A stretch of 64,000 nt of DNA from DATFVJ01 sp963851085 (GTDB lineage Bacteria; Actinomycetota; Actinomycetes; Streptosporangiales; Streptosporangiaceae), in NCBI GenBank assembly GCA_963851085.1, contig CAWKNX010000015.1:62001-126000 (forward strand), written 5' to 3'. This document shows positions 33,647 to 41,795 of the stretch, piece after piece. The notes under the pieces are model-generated. The model was not told where the DNA came from. It did not search any database and was given only the letters and a program-made list of their open reading frames with translations. Positions within the stretch are counted from its first letter, which is position 1. Each line of letters starts with the position of its first letter. A program made the position numbers and the translations under genes.

Positions 33647-34098
33647 GCGGGAACCTCCTTGTCATGGTCGGCCGACAGCCCCCCACGGCGGCCCGGCCAG
33701 AATTCGCGGATCAACAGGTACATCTGGCAGCCCAGGCAGTAGCCGAAGGCCGCGTTGAGGAAGGCGGCGGCGAGCGCCGCAGCCGTTGCGACTATGCCGA
33801 GCGCGGTGATCCCGGCCGCATAGCCGGCCACCCCGATCAGGCTGAACACGAGGCCCACCGCCTGCGCGAAACGCGGCGGAGCCGCTGGTTCGAGCTCTGC
33901 GGGAGGGCCGATGCGCGGCCGGATGAGCCAGCGGAAGAGCAGCCCATACGGTGCGTACTTGAGCCCGATCACTGCGCCGATCGCGAACACGACAGCCTGG
34001 GCGGCGAGCAGCCAGCCGCTGCCGGTGATCAGCACGAGCGCGAGCACCACCGTGGTGACAAGCGCGGCAAAGCGCTGGCCTCGGGGGTCGACCTGCAT
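33643..34098 (-). CDS. DUF4395 membrane protein
   Basis: This 151-residue protein has four predicted helices (ALVTTVVLALVLITGSGWLL, then LLAAQAVVFAIGAVIGL, and two more) and a conserved CLGCQMYLLI motif near the end, a possible redox or metal site. DUF4395 proteins habitually accompany rhodaneses and thioredoxins, as here, and may serve sulfur handling at the membrane. The start is the ATG at 34098; the stop overlaps the sulfurtransferase start. Confidence 0.88.
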   Translation of the reverse strand: MQVDPRGQRFAALVTTVVLALVLITGSGWLLAAQAVVFAIGAVIGLKYAPYGLLFRWLIRPRIGPPAELEPAAPPRFAQAVGLVFSLIGVAGYAAGITALGIVATAAALAAAFLNAAFGYCLGCQMYLLIREFWPGRRGGLSADHDKEVPA

Positions 34099-34364
34099 TT
34101 GTGCGCGCTCCTGTCGGTGGGGTCCGGACGCGGCCCCCGTTCGCCCGTGGTGTCAGGACGCAGGCAGGGCACCGCGCAGTCGAGGCGGCGACGCCGGACA
34201 CAGCGCGGTGGCGACACGGCAGAAATCAACCGCGCGCCGCTTGGTCAGCAATCGCTCCGGCCCGCGGCCGGGCCAGTCGCCAGCGCCTGGATGCACATAC
34301 CCGATGCTATGTGGGCTCATCCGGGCTGTCACCCCCGATGCGGATCGCGATGGTTGCGGTACCA

Positions 34365-34529
34365 AGTGTCTGTTTCGGAACCCGCGTTCGATCGGGGAGC
34401 CGGTCATCTGGGCGAGCATGACAAGGCCGCAGCCCGAAGGCGTGCCTGGAAGGCACGTCGAGGGCGAGAACGCAGCCAGGCGAAGCCCAGGGGCCGGCGA
34501 AGCCGGGCGAGGGTCCCGAAACAGACACT
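34365..34529. mobile_element. 165-bp MITE-like element with 19-bp inverted ends
   Basis: The left end AGTGTCTGTTTCGGAACCC and the inverted right end (AGTGTCTGTTTCGGGACCC when complemented) match at 18 of 19 positions. The interior has no gene. Bases 34422-34482 are about 90% identical to the reverse complement of 48476-48535. No clear target duplication is seen. It lies between the thioredoxin-like gene and DUF4395. Confidence 0.7.
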
Positions 34530-34546
34530 AAGACCGGCCTGGCTGG

Positions 34547-35227
34547 TCATAGCGCGGTATCCAGGTCTTCGGCGGCCTCATGCCCCGGGGCGATCGCGGC
34601 CAGCGCGGCGATCACGTCGGGCTTGCGCGGCTGGCCAGTTCCACGCCGCAGGATCGTGCCGTCCGCGCCGAGCACAAAGACCGCCGGCGTGCTGTGGATC
34701 CCGAGGCTGCGGACGAGGCCGAGGTTGGCCTCGGCGTCGACCTCGACGTGCACGACACCGTCCACCATGCCGGCGACATCCGCGAGGACCCGCCGGGTGG
34801 CACGGCAGGGCGCGCAGAACGCGGTGGAAAACTGCACGAGCGTAGCGCGCGATCCGAGCGGGCGGCCCAACTGCGCCGCGGTGATCACACCCGTGCGCTT
34901 TCCTGCGCCTGCGGCCCGCACGCCGTCGCCATCGGCGCCGGTGTCAACGCCAGCATCTGCGCCAGCGCCGGAAGCGCCGCCGATGCCCTGCGCTGACCTG
35001 GGAACCTGCTGGCCTCGCTGGCCCTGCTGGCCCGGTAGCTTGCGCTCGCCCCGCTGGCCCTGTTGCCCATGCTCACGCTGCTGGCTCTGCTGGTCCGCTC
35101 GAACCACGCGAAGCACTCCATTGCGGCGCCGCCAGACAACGCCGAAGACGGCAGCGGCGGCAAGCACCACCACACACACCACAAGGCCACTCACGCTCTT
35201 GCTCAATACCTGATGCCGGTGTTTCAT
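34547..35227 (-). CDS. Membrane-anchored thioredoxin-like protein
   Basis: This 226-residue protein has an N-terminal membrane anchor (about residues 12-31, VSGLVVCVVVLAAAAVFGVV), a Gln/Gly-rich linker and a thioredoxin fold with the active site FSTAFCAPCRATRR and the cis-proline segment GIHSTPAVFVLG. The CAPC motif suggests a disulfide reductase or isomerase. The start may be the ATG at 35227 or a later GTG near residue 12. It heads the DUF4395-sulfurtransferase-SseC group, although the 165-bp element now separates it. Confidence 0.85.
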   Translation of the reverse strand: MKHRHQVLSKSVSGLVVCVVVLAAAAVFGVVWRRRNGVLRVVRADQQSQQREHGQQGQRGERKLPGQQGQRGQQVPRSAQGIGGASGAGADAGVDTGADGDGVRAAGAGKRTGVITAAQLGRPLGSRATLVQFSTAFCAPCRATRRVLADVAGMVDGVVHVEVDAEANLGLVRSLGIHSTPAVFVLGADGTILRRGTGQPRKPDVIAALAAIAPGHEAAEDLDTAL

Positions 35228-35343
35228 TCCCGCCCACGTGACCCGGCCGTGCCAGCCAGGTACCCGTTTCCATGATCGTGGTGCATGGCCCGCCTATCGC
35301 ACGGCCGTCAGTACGTACCATCGCCCTGGCCTACGGTGCCGTC

Positions 35344-35395
35344 CATGATCGCGGTAACTTTGCCGCGCATATCGCGGAAAAGTTACCGCGATCAC
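35344..35395. repeat. Palindromic element, copy 2
   Basis: It starts CATGATCGCGGTAACTTTGC and ends AGTTACCGCGATCAC. It differs from copy 1 at only a few positions, chiefly in the centre and the last base. Confidence 0.85.
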
Positions 35396-35483
35396 GAAAG
35401 GTGCGCACACGGTGGTTACGGGTGGGGCGGGTGATCCAGACGGGACGGCGTGCCCGCCGACGGCGGGCAGGCCGGCCGGGCCG

Positions 35484-35539
35484 CAGCTGCGGCTGCGGCT
35501 GCAGCTGCGGCTGCGGCTGCGGCTGCGGCTGCGGCTGCG
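35484..35539. repeat. GCTGCG hexanucleotide run
   Basis: About nine units of GCTGCG with two interruptions (GCAGCTGCG). It is a simple-sequence tract prone to slippage. Confidence 0.85.
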
Positions 35540-35659
35540 CAGATTCTGGCCACCAGTCGATGGGGTGGTGGTTTGCCCAGCCCTGCACGAATCGGCTGGT
35601 ACGGCTCACCCCCGGTAACCACGCACGCCGGGACCCCCTGCAGCCCACGGCTCGCGCCC

Positions 35660-35857
35660 CGGCAGCCGTTCGGACAGTGCCAGCCCGGGGGGCCGACCCC
35701 CCGGAACCCCCCGCCCCGCCACGCCCCGCACCCACGAACGGCGCGCCACGCGGCAGCCGTTAAGGATCTGCCAGCCCGGGGGGCCGACCCCCCGGAACCC
35801 CCCGCCCCGCCACGCCCCGCACCCACGAACGGCGCGCCACGCGGCAGCCGTTGAGGA
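35660..35857. repeat. 91-bp tandem duplication with CGGCAGCCGTT junctions
   Basis: Each unit begins CGGCAGCCGTT (35660, 35751, with a third partial at 35842) and contains CAGCCCGGGGGGCCGACCCC. The two full units are nearly identical after the first 20 bases. The junction motif is the reverse complement of the dispersed AACGGCTGCC sequence found elsewhere. Confidence 0.85.
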
Positions 35858-35947
35858 TCATGGTCGTCAGGTACCGGCGGCCCGGGGGATCGGGCACGCG
35901 GCCGCCCTGCGGATCAGGAGACCCTGCGGATCCGGAGATGCCGGGGA

Positions 35948-36652
35948 TCAGGAGAACAGGGTGACCAGCGTCTTGCCGTGCGCGGTGACCTGGAAGCTGC
36001 TGATGCTCTCCGCCGTGACCGATACGGATCCCGGGTACCAGATCGCGTGATCGTTGGCCGGAACCTGCCAGCTGCCGGCGACCATCCGCCGCCCAGACGA
36101 GTCGATCACCCACAGCTGGCACTTCGTGCCAGCGCGCACACCCGACACCCACACGTCCATCTGAGTGCCCCAGCTCTGCGCCCGGTACTTCACGGTCGCG
36201 GTGACGTTGGTCGCCGAGTCGTGGCCTGACTCCGTCGTCCAGGCCCGCGCCGCAACAGCGTGGTGCTGCTGCGGCGTCGTGGTGCGTGAAACAAGCGCAG
36301 CCGCACCAGCGCCGCCGGCGATCACCGCCAGGGAGGCTGCCACCGCGAGCAGCGCGTTGCGCCGGCGCCTGGCCGTGCGCCGCTTCTCCATCTTGGTCAG
36401 CATCGAGTCGAGCAGCTGAGCGGGCGGTGCCTCGTCGGTTACCGGGTCACTCTGCCCGCGTTCGGCCTCCTTGAGGGTCACCCGGCCGAGCAGGGCCGGC
36501 AGGCCGGCCAGGCCGGCCAGCTCATCCCTGCACGTAGTGCAACTGGCCAGATGCTGGTCAACGATGGAGCGCTCGGCGGGATCGATCGCACCGACGACGT
36601 AGACGCCCAGTGCCTGCCGGATCTCACCGCATCCGGACGTACCCGCGGGCAT
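35948..36652 (-). CDS. Anti-sigma factor (zinc-finger, RskA-like)
   Basis: This 234-residue membrane protein has an N-terminal zinc-binding anti-sigma domain (DQHLASCTTCRDEL, the HxxxCxxC motif), one transmembrane helix (NALLAVAASLAVIAGGAGAA, about 105-130) and an extracytoplasmic domain of the RskA type (WVIDSSGRRMVAGSWQVPA). The ATG at 36652 overlaps the sigma gene stop as TGATG, so the two are coupled. It probably holds the sigma factor at the membrane until an envelope signal triggers release. Confidence 0.88.
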   Translation of the reverse strand: MPAGTSGCGEIRQALGVYVVGAIDPAERSIVDQHLASCTTCRDELAGLAGLPALLGRVTLKEAERGQSDPVTDEAPPAQLLDSMLTKMEKRRTARRRRNALLAVAASLAVIAGGAGAAALVSRTTTPQQHHAVAARAWTTESGHDSATNVTATVKYRAQSWGTQMDVWVSGVRAGTKCQLWVIDSSGRRMVAGSWQVPANDHAIWYPGSVSVTAESISSFQVTAHGKTLVTLFS

Positions 36653-37224
36653 CACGGTGCCAACCCCCGTTCCTCGAGTGCGAGCTTGAGCGCGCGAAGC
36701 GCATAGAAGGTGCGGGATTTGACCGTTCCCGACGGGATCCCGAGGACGGAGGCGGCTTCGGCCACCGAACGGCCGCGGTAATACGTCTCGACAAGAACCT
36801 GCCTGTGCTCGGGGCGCAGCGCGGACAGCGCATCGGCGACTGCCCACGATTCCAAGGCCCTCTCCGCCTCATCCTCCGCCGGAAGCAAGGCGATTGCCGC
36901 ATCCCCGGTTTCGGCCGGCCGCGCGCGGCGCGCCCGGTATGTATCCACAACAAGGTTCTTCGCCACGGTGAAAAGCCACGGGCGCACCGGCCGCCCAGCC
37001 AACGCGCCGGGATGCCGCCACGCACGCAGCAGTGTCTCTTGGACGATATCCTCCGCGGCCTGCCTGTCACCACCTATCAGCCGTTGAACGTAGCCAAGCA
37101 GTGGCCCCCCGTGCTCCTCATACAGCGCACGGATCAGCTCGGCGTCGGCGACAGCGCCGCGCACGTTCGCCTGCCCGTTCGCGCTCACAACTCTGGCACG
37201 TCTGCCGGGGCGGTTCCGGTTCAA
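36652..37224 (-). CDS. ECF RNA polymerase sigma factor (SigL-like)
   Basis: This 190-residue ECF sigma factor has region 2 (LYEEHGGPLLGYVQRLIGGD, EDIVQETLLRAWRHP) and region 4 (HRQVLVETYYRGRSVAEAA, GIPSGTVKSRTFYALRAL). The sequence resembles mycobacterial SigL as recalled. An alternative start is the GTG near residue 13 (VSANGQ). The coupled anti-sigma gene follows immediately. Confidence 0.92.
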   Translation of the reverse strand: MNRNRPGRRARVVSANGQANVRGAVADAELIRALYEEHGGPLLGYVQRLIGGDRQAAEDIVQETLLRAWRHPGALAGRPVRPWLFTVAKNLVVDTYRARRARPAETGDAAIALLPAEDEAERALESWAVADALSALRPEHRQVLVETYYRGRSVAEAASVLGIPSGTVKSRTFYALRALKLALEERGLAP

Positions 37225-37227
37225 CCG

Positions 37228-37917
37228 TCAGCCACTGTTCTCGAACTCCACGCCACGCGCCGACGCACTCACTTCGAAGCCGCCGTTCGTCACCCGCACG
37301 CTCGTCACTTTCAGGTGCATCGGCAGGTCGTGCACCGGCAGGACGAGGGCGAGCCTGCTGCCGAGCGGGCCCGGCGGAACCGGCAGCGTGCCGCCCACGG
37401 TGACATTACGCGGCGAGACCTCGATGGACGAGGGAGTGATGTGCAAAGACACCGCCGCAGAGACCGGCACCTGGAAGCCCTGGTAGCCGATTTTGCCCGA
37501 AAGTTTCAGCTTGCCACCGTCAGCGCCGAGCGTGATCCCCAACGGCAGCCGGCGCTGCACCGAGGCGAACGGGATCAGCGCGGTCGCGGTGGCGTCGTCG
37601 GCGGTCACATTGCCCGAGCCGTTGCCGAGCAGCCGGACGAGCGGTGCGCGCACCCCCGTGAAGCGCGCGCGCAGATCCCGTATCTCCATGCCCCCGGCCG
37701 TCACCGAACTCAGCGTGACGTCAACCTGGTCGTAACGCCCTGCCACCACCTGGGTCAGGAACGGTAATCCCTGGATGGCCACGGACGGCGGGGTCGAGAG
37801 GTTGTACGCGCTGGCCAGCCGTCTCGCGACCTTCCGCTGGGCGACATAGACGGAAATCCTGTCAGCCGCCACTAACAAGATCACGAGGATCAGCAGGAGA
37901 ATCAGGGACTTCCGCAT
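37228..37917 (-). CDS. DUF2993 (LmeA-type) family protein
   Basis: This 229-residue protein starts MRKSLILLLILVILLVAADR, a signal-anchor, followed by a DUF2993 domain (VAIQGLPFLTQVVAGRYDQV). Relatives include the mycobacterial periplasmic LmeA, so an envelope role is likely. The final SARGVEFENSG is typical. It ends three bases before the sigma gene, on the same strand. Confidence 0.88.
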   Translation of the reverse strand: MRKSLILLLILVILLVAADRISVYVAQRKVARRLASAYNLSTPPSVAIQGLPFLTQVVAGRYDQVDVTLSSVTAGGMEIRDLRARFTGVRAPLVRLLGNGSGNVTADDATATALIPFASVQRRLPLGITLGADGGKLKLSGKIGYQGFQVPVSAAVSLHITPSSIEVSPRNVTVGGTLPVPPGPLGSRLALVLPVHDLPMHLKVTSVRVTNGGFEVSASARGVEFENSG

Positions 37918-37928
37918 TTGCCGCCAAC

Positions 37929-38183
37929 CTACCCGCCGGCGAATGGCGGCAGGACCTCAATCACCGAGCCCTCGCCGACCGCGACCCCCGCCTGCGGGCG
38001 CACGCCCGCAGGCGCGCCGTCGATGAGGAAAGAGGACCTGGCCAGCACGTCGAGGAAGCGGGAATCGGCCACTCGGTGCGCGCTCGCCACCGCGAGCGCC
38101 TCGGCCAGGTTGCGCGCCTCCACCGGCTCCTCCGCGACGCCAGCCGCGTCCTTTGCTGCCGCCCAGTAACGAATTGTCACCAT
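37929..38183 (-). CDS. MoaD/ThiS family sulfur-carrier protein
   Basis: This 84-residue ubiquitin-fold protein ends in the diglycine of PPFAGG, which is thiocarboxylated in sulfur carriers. MVTIRYWAAAKDAAGV is a typical MoaD start. The ATG at 38183 is preferred over 38204. No moaE or E1-like gene is in the window, so its pathway (molybdopterin or another) cannot be fixed. Confidence 0.88.
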   Translation of the reverse strand: MVTIRYWAAAKDAAGVAEEPVEARNLAEALAVASAHRVADSRFLDVLARSSFLIDGAPAGVRPQAGVAVGEGSVIEVLPPFAGG

Positions 38184-38284
38184 GGCCACGTCGGTTATCC
38201 TCACTTGTGACGGGATCCGGGCGACGCTGCCCCCGGATCCCTATATTTTTACCCGGTCGGCAGCGCTTCGGCGGAGGTGAGGGC

Positions 38285-39004
38285 TTGAGCAGCCTCCTCG
38301 TGCTCACCAGCGCACTCGAACCGTCGGCTGAGGTGCTGCCCGCACTCGGCCTGCTCCTGCACTCAGTCCGGGTCGCACCTGCCGAGGCGTCGGCGCTGGT
38401 GGACGCGGCTCCGGCGGACGCGGTTCTCATCGACGCGCGGCGCGAACTCGCGCACGCCAAGAGCCTGTGCCGCCTGCTGCACACGACTGGCCTTGACTGC
38501 CCGCTATTCGTCATCGTGACCGAGGGTGGTCTTGCCGCGCTCACTGCCGAATGGGGCGCGGACGATGTGCTGCTCAACACGGCAGGCCCGGCGGAGGTCG
38601 AGGCGCGGCTACGGCTCGCAGTGGGCCGCCGAGCCGGGCGCCTGGTCGACGCGGAGCCAGACGAGATCCGGTCCGGCGATCTCACGATCGATGAGGCCAC
38701 CTACTCTGCGCGCCTGCGCGGCCGTGTCCTTGACCTCACCTTCAAGGAATTCGAACTGCTGAAGTTCCTCGCGCAGCATCCGGGCCGTGTCTTCACGCGG
38801 GCCCAGTTGCTCCAGGAGGTCTGGGGCTACGACTACTTCGGCGGCACCAGGACCGTCGACGTGCATGTCCGCCGCCTTCGGGCCAAGCTTGGTGCGGAGC
38901 ACGAGGCACTCATCGGCACCGTGCGCAACGTCGGCTACCGATTTGTGCCGCTGCGCCGCAGCGAGGAGGAACGGGAGGGCCGCCCGGCGCCTGTGCACAC
39001 CTGA
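38285..39004 (+). CDS. glnR: OmpR-family nitrogen regulator GlnR
   Basis: This 239-residue orphan response regulator controls nitrogen assimilation in actinobacteria. The N-terminal receiver-like domain keeps Asp50 (VLIDARRELA) but otherwise departs from phosphorylatable receivers, as known for GlnR. The C-terminal winged helix is nearly canonical: LDLTFKEFELLKFLAQHPGR, then GGTRTVDVHVRRLRAKLGAE. The TTG at 38285 is chosen because GGAGGTGAG lies just upstream and SSLLVLTSALEPSAEVLPAL is the conserved start. mshD follows 20 bases later. Confidence 0.92.
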   Translation: MSSLLVLTSALEPSAEVLPALGLLLHSVRVAPAEASALVDAAPADAVLIDARRELAHAKSLCRLLHTTGLDCPLFVIVTEGGLAALTAEWGADDVLLNTAGPAEVEARLRLAVGRRAGRLVDAEPDEIRSGDLTIDEATYSARLRGRVLDLTFKEFELLKFLAQHPGRVFTRAQLLQEVWGYDYFGGTRTVDVHVRRLRAKLGAEHEALIGTVRNVGYRFVPLRRSEEEREGRPAPVHT

Positions 39005-39024
39005 CCTGCGCGACGGGAGACGGC

Positions 39025-40074
39025 ATGGCGGAACCCATCCGGCCGCACGGCGGTATCACTGAGCGGGGCAGGCTGGCCGACGGCGACGCCGCCTCCGTGC
39101 TACGGCTCGCCGCGGCTGCCGCCGACGAGGACGGGGTCAGGCCGCTGTCCGAGCACGTCATGCTGCACCTGAGGTACGGCGGCGACCCGCGGGCACGCAA
39201 TCTGCTGCTGCACGAAGGCACTGACCTGGCGGGATACGCACATCTCGACCCGACCGACCCCGTCGAGGGCCCGAGCGGCGAGTTGGTCATCGACCCCCGC
39301 TTCCGCGGCCGCGGACTCGGCAGAAAACTCGCGGATGCCCTCGTCACGGCGGCAGGCGGGCGGCCGGTCCGGCTCTGGGCACACGGTGATCTGCCCGCCG
39401 CCAGCCGGCTGGCCACCTCGGCCGGATTCGAGCGGATCCGGTCCCTGTGGCAGATGCGGCGCTCCCTGCAAGCCCCATTCGAGCGGCCGATGTTCGCCAT
39501 GGGGATCACGCTCCGCACGTTCGTGCCCGGCCGCGACGAACCGGCCTGGATCGAGCTGAACAGGCGCGCGTTCGCCCACCACCCCGAACAGGGTGCCTGG
39601 ACACGTGAAGATCTGGACCAGCGCGAGCAGGAGTCATGGTTTGACCCGGACGGCTTCTTCCTCGCCGAGCGCGACGGCCGGCTCGCCGGCTTCCACTGGA
39701 CCAAGATCCACGGAGCCCAGGCAGCCGGCGGGCCGGGCGGTGGCCAGGCAGCCGGCGGGCCGTGCGGTGGCCATGAGCGCGACCAGAGCGGCGGTGCGCA
39801 CGGGCACGAGGCGATCGGCGAGGTATACGTCGTCGGCGTGGACCCGGCCGAGCGAGGTACCGGGCTCGGGCGTGCGCTCACTCTCGCGGGCTTGCGGTAT
39901 CTGCGCTCGCGTGGCCTCTTCCAGGTAATGCTCTACGTCGACGCGTCAAATACACCAGCGATCAGGCTGTACGAATCGCTCGGCTTCACCCATTGGGACA
40001 CCGACGTGATGTTCAGCCGGCCAGGATCGCCGGGCGCTGCCGATGGGCCGGTCACCCACCGGCCAGGCGGATGA
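39025..40074 (+). CDS. mshD: Mycothiol synthase
   Basis: MshD acetylates the cysteinyl amine in the last step of mycothiol synthesis. The 349-residue protein has two GNAT domains: the first with VIDPRFRGRGLGRKLADALV, the second with VVGVDPAERGTGLGRALTLA and YVDASNTPAIRLYESLGF. FHWTKIHG is a family hallmark. A Gly/His-rich insertion (about 233-263), partly from a tandem AAGGPGGGQ duplication, interrupts the second domain. Start is the ATG at 39025 after GGGAGACGGC. Confidence 0.92.
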   Translation: MAEPIRPHGGITERGRLADGDAASVLRLAAAAADEDGVRPLSEHVMLHLRYGGDPRARNLLLHEGTDLAGYAHLDPTDPVEGPSGELVIDPRFRGRGLGRKLADALVTAAGGRPVRLWAHGDLPAASRLATSAGFERIRSLWQMRRSLQAPFERPMFAMGITLRTFVPGRDEPAWIELNRRAFAHHPEQGAWTREDLDQREQESWFDPDGFFLAERDGRLAGFHWTKIHGAQAAGGPGGGQAAGGPCGGHERDQSGGAHGHEAIGEVYVVGVDPAERGTGLGRALTLAGLRYLRSRGLFQVMLYVDASNTPAIRLYESLGFTHWDTDVMFSRPGSPGAADGPVTHRPGG

Positions 40075-40365
40075 TCCCGCAGGCGGCGGCCGCGACGACG
40101 CCCGCGGCCGGGAGCGTGAGTATCCACGCCGCCATGATGTTGCCCGCGACCCCCCAGCGGACGGCGGACAACCGCTTGGTGGCGCCGGTCCCCATGATGG
40201 CAGCGGTGATGGCGTGCGTGGTCGAGATCGGTGCGTGCCACGCGAGTGCCGTGACGTAGAGCACGCTCGAGGCCGAGACCTCCGCTGCGAATCCCTTCGG
40301 CGGATCAAGCGTGCTCACCCGGCGGCCAAGCGTCTTGATGATCCGCCAGCCCCCCGCGTCCCGGC
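40052..40365 (-). pseudogene. C-terminal fragment of a PiT-family phosphate permease
   Basis: Only about 100 codons of a PiT permease remain: GGWRIIKTLGRRVSTLDPPK in one frame, then GFAAEVSASSVLYVTALAWH and SAVRWGVAGNIMAAWILTLP. The N-terminal 230 or more residues, including the first GANDVAN block, are absent. Upstream sequence is unrelated. The 5' part of the fragment may also need one frame change near 40310-40350. It ends a few bases inside the mshD 3' end. Confidence 0.75.
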
Positions 40366-40559
40366 ATGGCGTTGGTCACAGCGCGCTCGGCCAGGCTGTC
40401 CCAGCCTTCCCCACCGCCCATCAGACCCACGCAACTGATCCTGAACGGCTGCGCGGCCAGACGAACGCAAGTAACGGTGCTCGTCAACGTGCGCACCACG
40501 CGGCGGGCCATCGCCAGCCCGCCCAGTCTCAGCCCCGGACAGCCCCTGCTCGGGGAGTC

Positions 40560-40769
40560 TCAGCCCGGCAGCGCGGACGGGCGGCTCGTGCGGCAGGCGG
40601 AGCCACGCTCGGCATCGGACCGGATCCCGAGGACTTCGTCTATCTCGGCCGCGGTAAGGCGCCTGTCCGCTATCGCGACCGCACTCAGCACCTCGGCGTA
40701 AAGCTCGATCTCGTCGAGGGCGACACGGTCGTGGACACGAAGGTCGACTTGCTCCGGCATCGTGTCCAC
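40560..40769 (-). CDS. Small hypothetical protein
   Basis: This 69-residue frame reads MDTMPEQVDLRVHDRVALDE, then ELYAEVLSAVAIADRRLTAA and EIDEVLGIR. The acidic helical core resembles a short conserved actinobacterial protein of unknown function; the last 20 residues are probably poorly conserved. It lies on the same strand as the gamma-carbonic anhydrase upstream. Confidence 0.6.
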   Translation of the reverse strand: MDTMPEQVDLRVHDRVALDEIELYAEVLSAVAIADRRLTAAEIDEVLGIRSDAERGSACRTSRPSALPG

Positions 40770-40785
40770 CTCCGTTGCCGAGTCG

Positions 40786-41556
40786 TCACGCAGGATTCCT
40801 CGTTGTCAAGGCTACGTTGCCGCGTGGGGGGGCCGCATGACCCGAGAGGGTCATTCCGGGCCCATCCTCAGGTAGGGTTTTCCCCGCCCACCCGGTAACG
40901 ATTCCAATAAGCGGGCAACATGACAGATTCCGATGGGCTAGCGAGGCACCGCTGCGCCTCGGCCGCCAGGTGGCCGCCCGGTGCAGCCGTGCCCTGGCGA
41001 CATACCGCTCCGGCGTCGCGGCGAACGACTCACGATCCGCCGCGGTAAGCTCGCGGCGGATTCTCGCGGGCACCCCCGCGACGAGGACCCCTGCGGGTAT
41101 CCGGGCCGCAGGCGTGACAACGGCGCCCGCGGCGATGAGCGAACCCGCGCCGATGCGTGCACCCCCGAGCACGATCGCGCCGATCCCGATCAGTGCCCCG
41201 GTCTCCACATATGCGCCATGCACGACGGCCCGGTGCCCGAGGCTCACCCGATCCTCCAGGATCACGGGCTCTCCCGCGTCCACATGCAGACAGCACTGAT
41301 CCTGGATATTGCACCCGGCCCCCACCACGATGTCGTCCTCGTCGGCGCGCAATACGGATCCGTACCACACGCTGGCCGCCCGGCCGAGCGTGACCCGGCC
41401 CACCACGACGGCCCCAGGGGCCACCCAGGCCTCAGGATGGATCTGTGGCCCAGCCTCAGCGTCGCCGCTGCCGATTATGCCGACCAAACCAGCGTGCAGC
41501 GCCGCGGCGACCACTTCAGCGGGCATGCCAGCATCTGAATCCGCCACGAACGCCAT
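40786..41556 (-). CDS. Gamma-carbonic anhydrase-like hexapeptide-repeat protein
   Basis: The protein has a left-handed beta-helix: AWVAPGAVVVGRVTLGRAAS, VVGAGCNIQDQCCLHVD, SLGHRAVVHGAYVETGALIG and GAGSLIAAGAVVTPAARIP. Histidines in CCLHVD, SLGHR and VVHGA fit the trimer-interface zinc site. Family members usually stop near RYVARARLHR; here about 60 unrelated residues follow before the stop at 40786, so the normal stop may be lost. The ATG at 41556 is used; 41526 is an alternative. Confidence 0.82.
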   Translation of the reverse strand: MAFVADSDAGMPAEVVAAALHAGLVGIIGSGDAEAGPQIHPEAWVAPGAVVVGRVTLGRAASVWYGSVLRADEDDIVVGAGCNIQDQCCLHVDAGEPVILEDRVSLGHRAVVHGAYVETGALIGIGAIVLGGARIGAGSLIAAGAVVTPAARIPAGVLVAGVPARIRRELTAADRESFAATPERYVARARLHRAATWRPRRSGASLAHRNLSCCPLIGIVTGWAGKTLPEDGPGMTLSGHAAPPRGNVALTTRNPA

Positions 41557-41583
41557 CGTGCCGCATCGGTGCGCTGACCGCAC

Positions 41584-41795
41584 GGGAACGGCATGCGGGC
41601 CCCGCGGACCCCCACGGCAACGATATGATCCCCGGAACAGGCGTGCGGCCAGACCGCCGCGCGTGTCGCGCGTCGCCTTGAGCGCTTCCTACGATTACGG
41701 ACAAATCAGGACACTCAACCGTTTCGGTTGCGCGCACGGTGCTTCCGGACAAGAGTCGATCACGTCGTTCCCTCTGACCTGGATTCCATGACACC
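41584..41795. other. Upstream region of the DivIVA-like gene
   Basis: About 210 bases between divergent genes. No gene seen; promoters for both directions are expected here. The stretch near 41691-41735 (CGATTACGGACAAATCAGGA) is less GC-rich than average. Confidence 0.45.

Larger units (their letters stand above)
35228..35947. other. Repeat-rich intergenic region
   Basis: The 720 bases between the thioredoxin-like gene and the anti-sigma gene carry palindromic element copy 2 (35344-35395), a CTGCGG hexamer run (35484-35539) and a 91-bp tandem duplication (35660-35841). Frames through it are low complexity and no gene is supported. Confidence 0.65.
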
